The notes under the pieces are model-generated. The model did not search any database. It was not told the DNA's origin and saw only the letters and a list, made by a program, of their open reading frames with translations. Positions 35,708-46,190 of a stretch of DNA of 64,000 bases are shown here, piece after piece. The DNA comes from Jeotgalibaca arthritidis (GTDB taxonomy: Bacteria > Bacillota > Bacilli > Lactobacillales > Aerococcaceae): NCBI RefSeq assembly GCF_011100465.1, contig NZ_CP049740.1:2162001-2226000 (forward strand), in the 5' to 3' direction. The translations under genes and the position numbers were made by a program. The first letter of the stretch is position 1. Each line of letters starts with the position of its first letter.

Positions 35708-36465
35708 TATTGTTAAGTGAACATAGAATCGTTCTTAATAAACTACGGCATATACAATATATATAATGATCATAGTAATGGGAAATAAATACGTCTTGAT
35801 AGTTTTATAATCAAAATTTGGAATACTACGAGTGAAATAAACTGACGATGCTAAAATGAGTGTTAGAGTTTTGCTTTCTATGTGTCCTGTGTATCTTAAC
35901 CATGCATTAACTACTACAAATATAATGATCAAGATACTGGTTGATTTGTTGATCTTTCAACCGTTGTATCATGTGTTTGCATATATTTTTAACTTATTTA
36001 TATTTATGGGATTTGGTTATATTAGAGTTAGCTCACTCAAACAGAATTTAGATTATCAAAACCCAAGAAAACAACTTGATTTTACTTTTCTAGTATAAAT
36101 AACAAATGGATTGATTATCTGATCTTTGAGAGTTTGATCTGTTAGCATATAAAGAAGCTCATATATAAAAAGATTAATCGATTGGAGCTCTAAGGAGTAA
36201 GCTGATGGACTATTAGTGCTTTTGAATGCTGTCATCAGACAGGATCAAGCTGTTGTTTGCTAATATTAGTTATAATGATGCGATAATTTAAAAAGTAAGA
36301 TGTTAAATAAGTATAGTTGGAAACATTATAATATCTAATGAATATTAGCTATAACGAATGAAGAGGCTACGAATAATTAGTTGTTACTATTATTTTCAAT
36401 CTTTTAGTTTACATAATATATATTATACAAAGTTATGTATATAGTTAATCTACTTAATAACTAAC
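35708..36465. other. AT-rich gap with a recombinase remnant, otherwise empty
   Basis: Apart from the serine-recombinase fragment at 36006, no gene with a ribosome binding site is visible. A 65-codon hydrophobic frame on the minus strand (35735-35932, from TTG) has no binding site and is probably chance or debris. The base composition and lost genes suggest an old site of mobile-element loss. Confidence 0.5.
36006..36098 (+). pseudogene. serine recombinase (resolvase) N-terminal remnant
   Basis: From ATG 36006 the frame reads MGFGYIRVSSLKQNLDYQN, the start of resolvase/invertase proteins, including the nucleophile Ser in RVSS. It ends after 30 codons. The rest of the catalytic domain and the helix-turn-helix are missing downstream in all frames I could follow. 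It marks a former plasmid or transposon fragment. Confidence 0.7.
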
Positions 36466-36534
36466 TTAAAAAACCGTCATTTTTATCATTTTGATGTCTA
36501 AAAACACCTTTTAATAAAAATAACGGTTTTTGAA
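36466..36534 (-). terminator. intrinsic terminator of coaBC
   Basis: On the minus strand AAAAACCGTTATTTTTAT and ATAAAAATGACGGTTTTTT pair almost perfectly around a long loop. Confidence 0.75.
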
Positions 36535-36548
36535 ATTTTTGTGATGGT

Positions 36549-37769
36549 TTATTTGTTTAATAAATCATTATTTTGCATCGTCTTGATTGCTTCTAATAAA
36601 ATATCAGTTGCGATTGCTGCTTTTGTTTTTGTTTCAATATGAATCGCTTCTTTATCAACTTGGAAAATAATGACTTCGTTTGTATCCTTGTTAAAGCCTG
36701 CGTGTTCTTTAGACACATCATTAGCGACAATCATATCTGCATTTTTGCGTTTAAGCTTGCCTTTAGCATATTCTTCAACGCGATCTGTTTCAGCTGCAAA
36801 CCCAATTAAAAACTGCTTATTTTTTTCTTGTCCCATTGTTGCTAGTATATCTGGGTTTTCTTCTAGTAGGATTTGTAAGTCACCGGACGTTTTCTTAATC
36901 TTATGGTCAGCCTGGTTCTTTGGTCGGTAATCAGATACTGCTGCAGCCATTACGACTATGTCCGCTGTATCAAAGTCTGCCATCATGGCAGTTTGCATCT
37001 CTCTAGCGCTTGAGACGGCTTTTACACGGACTCCGAACGGATGTTCTAATGATGAAGCTGTTACTAATGTGACATCGGCTCCTAGGTCTCGGGCAGCCTC
37101 TGCAATGCGGTGCCCCATCTTTCCGGATGATTCATTGGTTAAGTAGCGAACCGGATCAATCTTTTCTCTTGTTCCGCCTGCTGATACGATGATCTTTTTG
37201 CCAATTAAAGGTAAGTCGGTTGAACGGTCAACTAATAATAGATGAGCAGCTTCAACAATCGCTTGTGGTTCAGGCATGCGCCCTTTCCCTTCGTATCCTT
37301 CAGCTAGGAAACCTGTATCAGGTTCCATGATCTGGTAGCCGAATGACTCCAGCTTTCGTAGATTGGCTTGAGTGGCTGGATTCTCAAGCATATGTTGGTT
37401 CATAGCCGGGACAATTAATCGTGGTGCTGTAACGGCTAAAAGAACGGTTGATACGGCATCGTCTGCAATACCATTGGCCATCTTTGCGATAGTATTCGCT
37501 GTTGCAGGTGCGATAACGGCTAGTTCAGTCCAGTCTGCAAGGTTAATGTGTGAAACGACCTCAGGATGCTTCTCATCGAAGGTATCTACCATCACATCAT
37601 GTTTGGATAAAATTTGAAGGGTTAATGGCGTAATAAATTCAGTTGCACTCTTAGTCATCGCAACACGAACGTCGGCGCCCGCTTTAATAAATTTTCTAAC
37701 GAGGTCTGCTGACTTGTATGCGGCAATACCGCCAGTAACAAAGACCGTTACTTTTTTACCTTTTAACAC
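36549..37769 (-). CDS. coaBC: bifunctional phosphopantothenoylcysteine decarboxylase / phosphopantothenate-cysteine ligase
   Basis: 406 residues, fused CoaB and CoaC. The N-terminal flavoprotein half has VTGGIAAYKSADL, the active His in DKHPEVVSHINLADW-type sequence, and PAMNQHM. The C-terminal ligase half has VSAGGTREKIDPVRYLTN and AAAVSDYRPK, and the Lys motif KIKKTSG. It makes 4'-phosphopantetheine for coenzyme A. The GTG start at 37769 has GGAGATG upstream. Confidence 0.96.
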   Translation of the reverse strand: MLKGKKVTVFVTGGIAAYKSADLVRKFIKAGADVRVAMTKSATEFITPLTLQILSKHDVMVDTFDEKHPEVVSHINLADWTELAVIAPATANTIAKMANGIADDAVSTVLLAVTAPRLIVPAMNQHMLENPATQANLRKLESFGYQIMEPDTGFLAEGYEGKGRMPEPQAIVEAAHLLLVDRSTDLPLIGKKIIVSAGGTREKIDPVRYLTNESSGKMGHRIAEAARDLGADVTLVTASSLEHPFGVRVKAVSSAREMQTAMMADFDTADIVVMAAAVSDYRPKNQADHKIKKTSGDLQILLEENPDILATMGQEKNKQFLIGFAAETDRVEEYAKGKLKRKNADMIVANDVSKEHAGFNKDTNEVIIFQVDKEAIHIETKTKAAIATDILLEAIKTMQNNDLLNK

Positions 37770-37856
37770 ACTATCATCTCCTATATACAGGCATCAATCC
37801 ACATACCTATGTATGATCATATTTTATTTTAACATACTATAAAAAAAAGTACCGTT

Positions 37857-38877
<1,021 letters not shown>

Positions 38878-39040
38878 CTATTATGGATATATCTTAACAT
38901 TAATCAGTTAAATTTGGAACATAGAATGATTTTAATCGTTTTAAACGCTTATTTTCAAACTTTGAGGGCTAGTTATTTATTAAAAAACGTCAAAACACGA
39001 ACAAATAAAAAGAAGTTAGGATTCCTCCTAACTTCAATGG

Positions 39041-39835
39041 TTATACTAAAACATCATTCATTGCGAGTGATTGTAATTCAGCAAAGACAGCTTCTGTCGT
39101 CAATTGTTCCTTCTCTGCTTGAGAATAGTCTTTGACAATTTGACCATGATGAAGGACTAACATGCGGTTACCATAAGTTAATGCGTCTTGTAAGTTATGG
39201 GTAATCATAATACTCGTTAATCCCATTTCTTTCACTTTTTTATCGGTCAGTTCTAGAACAAGTTTAGCTGTTTTAGGATCCAAAGCAGCAGTATGCTCAT
39301 CCAATAACAGAATATCAGGTCGTTTCAATGTAGCCATTAATAACGCAATTGATTGACGTTGTCCGCCTGATAATAGGCCGATTTCTGCATCCATACGTCT
39401 CTCTAGGCCTAGTCCAAGTGATTGTAATTGCTCGTGATAGAGTTGTTTTTCTTCTTGGCTAATACCGATTTTTAAGCGACGGCGCTCGCCACGTCTATAA
39501 GCAAGAGCTAAGTTCTCTTTAACCGTCATCCGTGGAGCTGTTCCCATTTTAGGATCTTGGAAAACACGACTAATAAATGGCGCCCGTTTTTCTTCTTTTA
39601 AATAGGTAATCGTTTGGTCATTGATGGTAATCTGACCGCTGTCTGGAAAGAAATAGCCTGAGATAGCATTCAATAAGGTTGATTTTCCAGCACCGTTACC
39701 ACCAACCAGTGTAATAAAGTCGCCTTTATTAACCGTTAAATTAATATCTTGTAAAGCCTTCACTTCATTAATCGAACCTGGGTAGAATGTTTTTGAAACG
39801 TTCTGTAATGTTAAAATTGCATCTGTTTGAGTCAT
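39041..39835 (-). CDS. aromatic amino acid (TrpXYZ-type) ABC transporter ATPase
   Basis: About 264 residues from ATG 39835 (GGGGGGAA upstream; a longer frame lacks support). Walker A GGNGAGKSTLLN, signature LLSGGQRQSIALLMA, Walker B ILLLDEHTAALDP and His in ITHNLQD. ATPases with this DEHTAALDP form accompany ABC_sub_bind-type binding proteins. It ends the three-gene transporter operon. Confidence 0.88.
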   Translation of the reverse strand: MTQTDAILTLQNVSKTFYPGSINEVKALQDINLTVNKGDFITLVGGNGAGKSTLLNAISGYFFPDSGQITINDQTITYLKEEKRAPFISRVFQDPKMGTAPRMTVKENLALAYRRGERRRLKIGISQEEKQLYHEQLQSLGLGLERRMDAEIGLLSGGQRQSIALLMATLKRPDILLLDEHTAALDPKTAKLVLELTDKKVKEMGLTSIMITHNLQDALTYGNRMLVLHHGQIVKDYSQAEKEQLTTEAVFAELQSLAMNDVLV

Positions 39836-39836
39836 T

Positions 39837-40739
39837 CTATTTCCCCCCTTTTCGAGCATTCTTCTTGCTGTATTGCCAGATATAGTATTTTTCTTTTATC
39901 TTTGGTAAAGCAAGGAAGATAGCTAGCATCGTTGCTGAGATGAGTTTGAAGTCATTTGGATTCAAACCAGCTTCAAGTACTAATACCATAATTAAACGAT
40001 ACAAAACGGATCCGACTACTAAACATATTAAACGTACTGTAAAGGTCACATTTGAAAAGAGTACCTCACCAATAATAATCGAAGCTAAACCGATAACGAT
40101 CGCCCCAATACCCATTTGAATATCGGCATAGCCGTTACTTTGCGAGATAACAGCACCTGCTAAAGCAATAATCCCATTTGCCATCATCAAACCAATTGTT
40201 TTCATGGTATTCGTTGAAATACCTAAAGAACGTGCCATCGCTTCATTATCGCCAGTTGCAATTAAGGCTTGTCCAAATTCTGTTTTAAAGAATAAGGTAT
40301 AAATAGCAATAATAACCGCAACGAATAGTAAACCGATTAAAATGGTATCTAAGTGTCTTGGTAAGTTAATCGCTGCTAACTTAGAATAAATAGTTTCCAT
40401 CCCTAAGATATTAAGGTTTGCTTTTCCCATTACTCTTAAGTTAATGGAATAAAGCCCCGTCATGGTTAAAATCCCAGCTAGTAAACTTGGAATATTTAAT
40501 TTTGTAATTAAAAATCCCGTTACGGCGCCTGCTAGAGCACCTGCGAAGATGGCGATAAAGACGGATAGAAATGGATTCAATCCTAAGGTGATACATTGGA
40601 CCCCAACGGCTCCTCCCAATGTAAATGTTCCTTCAGTAGACATATCTGCTATATCAAGAACACGGAAACTAATATATAGTCCTAATGCTAACAAACTCCA
40701 TATTAACCCTTGCGCTACAGCAGAAACTAACATGTTCAT
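39837..40739 (-). CDS. aromatic amino acid (TrpXYZ-type) ABC transporter permease
   Basis: 300 residues with about eight to nine membrane segments. The stretch SFRVLDIADMSTEGTFTLGGA and later GDNEAMARSLGISTNTMK are typical of permeases paired with ABC_sub_bind proteins (distantly like branched-chain amino acid permeases). Its TAG lies one base before the ATPase start, so translation is coupled. Confidence 0.86.
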   Translation of the reverse strand: MNMLVSAVAQGLIWSLLALGLYISFRVLDIADMSTEGTFTLGGAVGVQCITLGLNPFLSVFIAIFAGALAGAVTGFLITKLNIPSLLAGILTMTGLYSINLRVMGKANLNILGMETIYSKLAAINLPRHLDTILIGLLFVAVIIAIYTLFFKTEFGQALIATGDNEAMARSLGISTNTMKTIGLMMANGIIALAGAVISQSNGYADIQMGIGAIVIGLASIIIGEVLFSNVTFTVRLICLVVGSVLYRLIMVLVLEAGLNPNDFKLISATMLAIFLALPKIKEKYYIWQYSKKNARKGGK

Positions 40740-40756
40740 ACGGTTATTCCTTCTTT

Positions 40757-41764
40757 CTATTCGATAATAATGGCAGATTCTTTAATGGAATCCGGCACGT
40801 TAATGTTTAATTGTAAGGCTTTTTCTAAATTTAAAATCGACTCTGTTTGATTAGGTAATTGAATAGCGTATTCAGCAGGATTTTCACCCTCTAATACAGC
40901 AACTGTCATTTGTCCAGTTTGCACACCTAGGTTGTATTGATTGAGGCCAACAGTAGCTAGTCCCCCCTCTTCAACCATTGTATCAACAGATGGGAAGACT
41001 GGAATACCATATGAATCAGTTACTGAAATAAGTGTTGCCGTACTTGAAGCAACGGTATTATCAAGTGGAACCCAGATGGCATCCACATCTTTAGCTAAAG
41101 ATTCAGCTGTTTGCGCCACATCATTTGTAGATGTGATTGTTTTTGTAATGACTTCGATACCCAGTGACTTCGCAATCGCTTCAGCTTCCTTAGCGGAACT
41201 CATTGAGTTATCTTCTGAAGAAGAATAGAAGAAGCCAATTGTCTCTATATCAGGTAGCAAGCTTTGAATCAACTCAAACTGTGCTTCAACTGGAATCTTA
41301 TCACTTACACCGGTAATGTTTTTACCAGGTGCTTCTAGTGATTCAACAAGGTTTGCGGCAATAGGATCGGTTACCGCTCCTAGGATGATCGGAATATCTT
41401 GCGTCGAATTCGCTAGCGTTTGAGCAGCGGGCGTTGCAATACCTACCAAAACGTCAGCATCATTAGCAATAAACCGATCAGTCATTGACTGTAAGTTAGC
41501 TTGGTCGCCTTGGCCATTTTGCAAATCAATCACAGCTGTCTCGCCGTCCACATAGCCAGCTTCTGCCAATTGATCAATAATACCTTCTGAAATGGCATCT
41601 AAGGCTGGGTGAGATGTGAGTTGTAGAATACCGATATAAGGTAAATCTTCTCCAGAAGTTGAAGAAGCCACTGATTCCGTTTCAGAACCGCTGCCACATG
41701 CAGCTAGTCCTAAACCGAATAGTAATGTTGCAGCTGATTTTAAATAGTTAGAATAATTTGTCAT
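40757..41764 (-). CDS. trpX: aromatic amino acid (TrpX-type) substrate-binding lipoprotein
   Basis: 335 residues. The signal ends GLGLAACGSG, so the Cys is lipidated. The mature part is an ABC_sub_bind fold (YIGILQLTSHPALDAISEGI, VLVGIATPAAQTLAN, VGLNQYNLGVQTGQM). Several Lactobacillales members are annotated as tryptophan transporters (TrpX). The leader peptide upstream with Phe, Tyr and Trp codons supports an aromatic amino acid here. AGGAGG precedes ATG 41764. Confidence 0.83.
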   Translation of the reverse strand: MTNYSNYLKSAATLLFGLGLAACGSGSETESVASSTSGEDLPYIGILQLTSHPALDAISEGIIDQLAEAGYVDGETAVIDLQNGQGDQANLQSMTDRFIANDADVLVGIATPAAQTLANSTQDIPIILGAVTDPIAANLVESLEAPGKNITGVSDKIPVEAQFELIQSLLPDIETIGFFYSSSEDNSMSSAKEAEAIAKSLGIEVITKTITSTNDVAQTAESLAKDVDAIWVPLDNTVASSTATLISVTDSYGIPVFPSVDTMVEEGGLATVGLNQYNLGVQTGQMTVAVLEGENPAEYAIQLPNQTESILNLEKALQLNINVPDSIKESAIIIE

Positions 41765-41799
41765 TTGAAATACCTCCTAATAATGTGTATTAATGATAA

Positions 41800-41976
41800 G
41801 AAAAAAACTGCCATCTGAATGACATCAGGGCAGTCTTCTTAAACAGAAACCGCCACATAGACTATAAATTGGTCTATGTGGCGAATAGTTATATTCAGTG
41901 TTCCACATAGATACATTCAGATAGCTCTGAGGTTGTATCTATGGACAGTTAACGTGTCACCAAAGAAAACAACCTA
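41800..41976 (-). promoter_or_regulatory. seven-segment leader-peptide attenuator before trpX
   Basis: Read on the minus strand: 1 (41975-41969) pairs with 2 (AGGTTGT/ACAACCT, 7 bp). 2 (41943-41934) pairs 10 bp perfectly with 3 (CATAGATACA/TGTATCTATG, 41915-41906). 3 pairs 9 bp perfectly with 4 (TCTATGTGG/CCACATAGA, to 41873). 4 (41882-41872) pairs 11 bp perfectly with 5 (GCCACATAGAC/GTCTATGTGGC). 5 (41854-41845) pairs with 6 (GGCGGTTTCT/AGAAGACTGCC). 6:7 is the terminator ACTGCC-CTGA/TCAG-AT-GGCAGT (41834-41807) with seven T. The order and alternation match the ilv leaders although the sequence differs. Confidence 0.85.
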
Positions 41977-42036
41977 CTCCATGTGGCTGTGCCAGTAAAA
42001 GTTCATAAAGTTTGTTTGATTCAATGCTTTTGACAT
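41974..42036 (-). CDS. trpX leader peptide (MSKALNQTNFMNFYWHSHME)
   Basis: A 20-codon frame with GAGGAGA nine bases before the ATG. The cluster Phe-Met-Asn-Phe-Tyr-Trp-His near the end holds all three aromatic amino acids and His. The TAG stop overlaps attenuator segment 1. It should sense shortage of aromatic aminoacyl-tRNAs, with tryptophan (one codon, usually rarest) a likely key signal. Confidence 0.85.
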   Translation of the reverse strand: MSKALNQTNFMNFYWHSHME

Positions 42037-42068
42037 GTTAACGTCTCCTCTACAAATTTAATATACTC

Positions 42069-42097
42069 ATACTATCGTTTAGAAGATTAAAAGTCAA
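42069..42097 (-). promoter_or_regulatory. sigma-A promoter of the trpX leader
   Basis: Minus strand TTGACT (42097-42092), 17-base spacer, TAGTAT (42074-42069), about 30 bases before the leader peptide. Confidence 0.82.
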
Positions 42098-42109
42098 TAG
42101 CAAAATGAG

Positions 42110-42216
42110 AAAAAAATGAGAGTAAACAGTTACCTTTAACTGCCTACTCTCACTATCTCAAAATAGCTCGTTGTTAAATCCCCCCGAACTATCAACCGCT
42201 ATCTTGATGATGTATG
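42110..42216 (-). ncRNA. candidate orphan small RNA, about 107 nt
   Basis: A complete small transcription unit with no coding frame. Its promoter is at 42223-42250 and it ends with the hairpin GAGAGTA-GG-CAGTTA/TAACTG-TT-TACTCTC plus seven T. The body folds as ATAGC-G-GTTG ... CAAC-GA-GCTAT around a loop containing GTTCGGGGGG. It lies immediately upstream of the trpX promoter in the same direction. I recognise no known RNA family (it is not SRP RNA, 6S, tmRNA or RNase P). Confidence 0.65.
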
Positions 42217-42222
42217 ACTATA

Positions 42223-42250
42223 ATTATAAAACAAAGGATTATAAGGTCAA
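42223..42250 (-). promoter_or_regulatory. sigma-A promoter of the candidate small RNA
   Basis: Minus strand TTGACC (42250-42245), 16-base spacer, TATAAT (42228-42223). Confidence 0.72.
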
Positions 42251-42386
42251 GCGACGAAAGAGAGAAACACCCCTTTATTTGGTAGTGAATAGAGACGAAT
42301 TTGGCGTGTTGACAAAAATAATGAAAAAAATGATTGAATGATCAGCCATATGCTATAATTAAAGGGTTAGAAAGGGAGGTTTTCTC

Positions 42387-44060
42387 ATGTCTTACGATGG
42401 CATATTTACCCATATTATTGTTAATGAATTAAAAGAAAAAATTGAAAATGGTCGAATTAGTAAAATCTATCAACCATTTCCGCATGAACTCTTATTAACG
42501 GTTCGTGCTAATAGAAAAAATCAAAAATTATTATTATCAGCCCACCCTTCTTATGCGCGTATCCAATTAACAGAAGAAGGTCTATCTAATCCCGACCAAG
42601 CGCCTAACTTCTGTATGTTTTTAAGAAAAAATATTGAAGGTGCCTTGATTGAGGAGATTAGCCAGTATCATAATGACCGGATTGTGATATTTAAAATTCT
42701 CCGCTTTGACGAATTAGGTGACCGCAAACACGTCAACTTGGTCATTGAACTAATGGGCAGACACAGTAACATCTTCATAGTTGATAATGAAACCAACAAG
42801 ATTATGGATTCGTTGAAGCATGTCCCAGCTTATCAAAACTCTTACCGGTCAACTTATCCAGGTGCAGACTATGTATTACCACCCCATCAAGATCGTTTGA
42901 ATCCCTTTGAACCGATTCAAGTCGAAGATACTATTGAATCAGCTAAAGACATCCAGTCTCGCTACCAAGGGATTGGTCGAGATAGTAGTGAAGAAATCTT
43001 TCATTATTATCAAACCAGTCATCCTGTCATATCTGATGCGGTAGCTCACTTTGTTAGAGCTGTGCAATCAGGAAAGCCCACCCTTTTTACTTCTAATAAG
43101 GGAAAAGAAAGCTTTACCCCCTATCATTTTGAAACGATTGAGGGAGAAGCTAGAGAATGGGATAGCCCGAGTGCCTTGTTAGATCATTACTATCAGCATA
43201 AGGCGAGTCGTGATCGCATTCAGCAAGTCGCCTCTGATTTACTGCGAATTATCCAAACTGACCTTCAAAAAAATAAGAAGAAGTTAGAAAAATTAGAGGA
43301 CTCCTTAAAACGAAGTGAATCTGCGGATGACTACCGCATTAAGGGAGAAGTTTTAACGGCTTACCTTCATCAAGTTGAAAAAGGCAGCAAGCAAGTTAGC
43401 TTACCTAACTTCTACCAGGATGATGAGGAATTAGTTATTGATTTAAACCCGTCATTAACGGCTTCTCAAAATGCTCAAAAATACTTTAGTCGTTACCATA
43501 AGTTAACGACTGCAGTGAAATATGTAAACGAGCAAATAGAAAAAACAAAAGAAGAAAATGACTACTTAGACTCGATTGAAACGCAAATTAAATTGTCCGA
43601 TCCACAAGATTTAGAAGATATTCGTGATGAATTAAAAGAGTCTGGTTACTTGAAGTCAAAACGATCTCAAAAAAATAAAAAGAAAAAAGCCAGCAAGCCA
43701 CATAAATTTCAATCAACAGATGGCACGTCTATTCTAGTCGGTAAAAACAACACACAAAATGATGAATTAACCCTTAAAAAAGCCCGAAACAATCATTTCT
43801 GGCTCCATGCTAAAGATATTCCAGGGTCACATGTGATTGTTGAAAGTTCTACGCCTTCTGAAGAAACCTTGCTAGAAGCAGCGACTATTGCGGCTTATTA
43901 TTCTAAGTACCAGCAATCCGCTAACGTACCGGTTGATTATGTTGAAGTAAAACACGTTAAAAAGCCAAACGGTGCCAAACCTGGTTTTGTTATTTATACT
44001 AATCAAACAACTTTGTTTGTGACTCCATCAAAAGAATTTGTCGATCAATTACGACAATAA
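42387..44060 (+). CDS. rqcH: Rqc2/RqcH family ribosome-quality-control protein (NFACT)
   Basis: 557 residues. The N-terminal NFACT-N domain opens MSYDGIFTHIIVNELKEKIE in part and includes NFCMFLRKNIEGA. A long coiled coil spans about residues 290-420, and the C-terminal NFACT-R domain has LVGKNNTQNDELTLKKA and WLHAKDIPGSHVIV. It binds stalled 50S subunits and directs C-terminal Ala tailing of stuck chains. Older annotations call it a fibronectin-binding protein. GGGAGG precedes ATG 42387; TGCTATAAT (42351-42359) is an extended -10. Confidence 0.94.
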   Translation: MSYDGIFTHIIVNELKEKIENGRISKIYQPFPHELLLTVRANRKNQKLLLSAHPSYARIQLTEEGLSNPDQAPNFCMFLRKNIEGALIEEISQYHNDRIVIFKILRFDELGDRKHVNLVIELMGRHSNIFIVDNETNKIMDSLKHVPAYQNSYRSTYPGADYVLPPHQDRLNPFEPIQVEDTIESAKDIQSRYQGIGRDSSEEIFHYYQTSHPVISDAVAHFVRAVQSGKPTLFTSNKGKESFTPYHFETIEGEAREWDSPSALLDHYYQHKASRDRIQQVASDLLRIIQTDLQKNKKKLEKLEDSLKRSESADDYRIKGEVLTAYLHQVEKGSKQVSLPNFYQDDEELVIDLNPSLTASQNAQKYFSRYHKLTTAVKYVNEQIEKTKEENDYLDSIETQIKLSDPQDLEDIRDELKESGYLKSKRSQKNKKKKASKPHKFQSTDGTSILVGKNNTQNDELTLKKARNNHFWLHAKDIPGSHVIVESSTPSEETLLEAATIAAYYSKYQQSANVPVDYVEVKHVKKPNGAKPGFVIYTNQTTLFVTPSKEFVDQLRQ

Positions 44061-44061
44061 T

Positions 44062-44100
44062 AAAAAAATCGCTCATCCATGACGGACGAGCGATTTTTTT
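44062..44100. terminator. bidirectional terminator rqcH/pyrE
   Basis: AAAAAAATCGCTCATCC and GGACGAGCGATTTTTTT pair around ATGAC. Confidence 0.88.
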
Positions 44101-44737
44101 ATTTAATAGCGTCTGACCAAGCTTGAGGATCGTTGCTCCATGATTGAAGTAGTGTCAATTCATCTTCTGTAATTGCCTTTGTATCATGAGCCACGTTTAG
44201 AAGAGTTGTGTAGTTCGATAATGTATCGATACGATAACCGCTAGCAGCAAAGTTATCTTTCCCCTTTTGTAATTCGTAAGAGAAAATAGCAACACAGCCA
44301 AGGACAACTGCTCCTTCACGTTCTGCAGCTTGAGCAGCTTCAATCACGCTACCACCTGTTGAAATTAAGTCTTCAACTAAAACAATTTTTTGTCCTTTTT
44401 GAATGCGGCCTTCGATTTGATTGCCTTTACCATGGTCTTTTGCTTTCCCACGAATATAAATCATTGGTAAATTCATGACTTGTGAAATAAAGGCAGCATG
44501 TGGAATACCCGCTGTAGCTGTTCCAGCAATTACCTCAACATCAGGGTATTTTTCTTTAATTAAATCAGCTAAGCCATTCGCAATTTGTGTGCGAACGTCT
44601 GGTACGCTAATGGTAATACGGTTATCACAATAAATCGGACTTTTTAAGCCTGAAGCCCATGTAAAGGGTTCTTGGGGGCTCAAGCTAACAGCTTGAATAT
44701 CGAGTAGTGATTGGGCAACTTTTTCTGCAATTGTCAT
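44099..44737 (-). CDS. pyrE: orotate phosphoribosyltransferase
   Basis: About 212 residues from ATG 44737 (GGAG upstream). The PRPP motif is VLVEDLISTGGS and the N-terminal part has FTWASGLKSPIYCDNR. It makes orotidine 5'-phosphate from orotate. It follows pyrF at four bases and ends the pyrRFE unit, which is under PyrR attenuation. Confidence 0.96.
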   Translation of the reverse strand: MTIAEKVAQSLLDIQAVSLSPQEPFTWASGLKSPIYCDNRITISVPDVRTQIANGLADLIKEKYPDVEVIAGTATAGIPHAAFISQVMNLPMIYIRGKAKDHGKGNQIEGRIQKGQKIVLVEDLISTGGSVIEAAQAAEREGAVVLGCVAIFSYELQKGKDNFAASGYRIDTLSNYTTLLNVAHDTKAITEDELTLLQSWSNDPQAWSDAIK

Positions 44738-44741
44738 GTTA

Positions 44742-45449
44742 TTACGCTCCATTCCATTGTCTATTGATTGTATGATAGGCTTCTACCGGATTGTCTGCTT
44801 GAGTAATCGGTCTACCGACTACGATATAAGATGATCCCATTTCACGTGCCTTATCAGGTGTGGCAACACGTTGTTGGTCTCCTAGGCTAGCACCAGCTGG
44901 GCGAATACCAGGTGTCACACATAAAAAGTCTCTTGAAGTTGCAGATTTAATGGCGCTAGCTTCCCAGGCAGAACAAACGACACCATCCAAACCAGATTGA
45001 TGAGTTGTTTTTGCGTAGTTGATAACACTATCCATTAATGACACTGGGATGAGTTGTTCCGTTTGCATAGCTAACTCGGTTGTTGAGGTTAACTGTGTAA
45101 CGGCAATCAATTTTGGAACGGTCGAACCAGCTTGTGTGCCATCGATAATGCCTTCTTTAGCGGCTTTCATCATTTCTGATCCACCGGCAGCATGAACATT
45201 AATCATATCAATATCTAGTGCCGCAAGACCTTTCATGGCGCGATAAACGGTATTAGGAATATCATGCAGTTTCAAGTCTAGAAAAATATCATGACCTAAA
45301 CTTTTTACCCATTTTACAATTTCAGGGCCATTTTGGTAATATAATTCCATTCCCAGTTTGACATACAAGCGGTCGTTTGAAAATTGAGATAAGAACTGTT
45401 TTGTTTCGTCAGCTGTTGAAAAATCAAGTGCTATCATTGGTTTGGTCAC
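44742..45449 (-). CDS. pyrF: orotidine 5'-phosphate decarboxylase
   Basis: 235 residues. The catalytic DxKxxD appears as [12 protein letters not shown], and the phosphate loop as TPGIRPAG and YIVVGRPI. It converts OMP to UMP, the last de novo step. It sits between pyrR (14 bases before) and pyrE. The remaining pyrimidine genes are not in this window. Confidence 0.97.
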   Translation of the reverse strand: MTKPMIALDFSTADETKQFLSQFSNDRLYVKLGMELYYQNGPEIVKWVKSLGHDIFLDLKLHDIPNTVYRAMKGLAALDIDMINVHAAGGSEMMKAAKEGIIDGTQAGSTVPKLIAVTQLTSTTELAMQTEQLIPVSLMDSVINYAKTTHQSGLDGVVCSAWEASAIKSATSRDFLCVTPGIRPAGASLGDQQRVATPDKAREMGSSYIVVGRPITQADNPVEAYHTINRQWNGA

Positions 45450-45463
45450 GGAAAATCCTCCTT

Positions 45464-46024
<561 letters not shown>

Positions 46025-46038
46025 TTAAATGATGTTAT

Positions 46039-46130
46039 AAAAAATACCCCTATGCCAAAAAGCGCATAAGGGTTCCATTAGTCAAAAAACGACACTCATA
46101 ATAGACTTCCTTTTAGCCTCTCTGGACTGT
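46039..46130 (-). promoter_or_regulatory. PyrR-binding attenuator
   Basis: On the minus strand the PyrR-loop consensus AGTCCAGAGAGGCT (46128-46115) is followed by an intrinsic terminator, ACCCTTATGCGC with GCATAGGGGT and a T run (46073-46039). UMP-loaded PyrR should favour the terminator. Confidence 0.92.
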
Positions 46131-46161
46131 GTTAAAGGTTGCTTGTTTTATTATTCAATTA

Positions 46162-46190
46162 AGCATAATCAAAAGTTGACGAACTGTCAA
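46162..46190 (-). promoter_or_regulatory. sigma-A promoter of pyrRFE
   Basis: Minus strand TTGACA (46190-46185), 17-base spacer, TATGCT (46167-46162). It overlaps the last bases of the rluD gene. Confidence 0.78.

Noticed and set aside
35735-35932. 65-codon hydrophobic protein on the minus strand
   Set aside because: TTG start without a ribosome binding site, preceded closely by a stop, and surrounded by debris.
42309-42359. TTGACA at 42309 as -35 of the rqcH promoter
   Set aside because: It is 39 bases from the TATAAT at 42354. An extended -10 (TGC before TATAAT) explains the promoter better.
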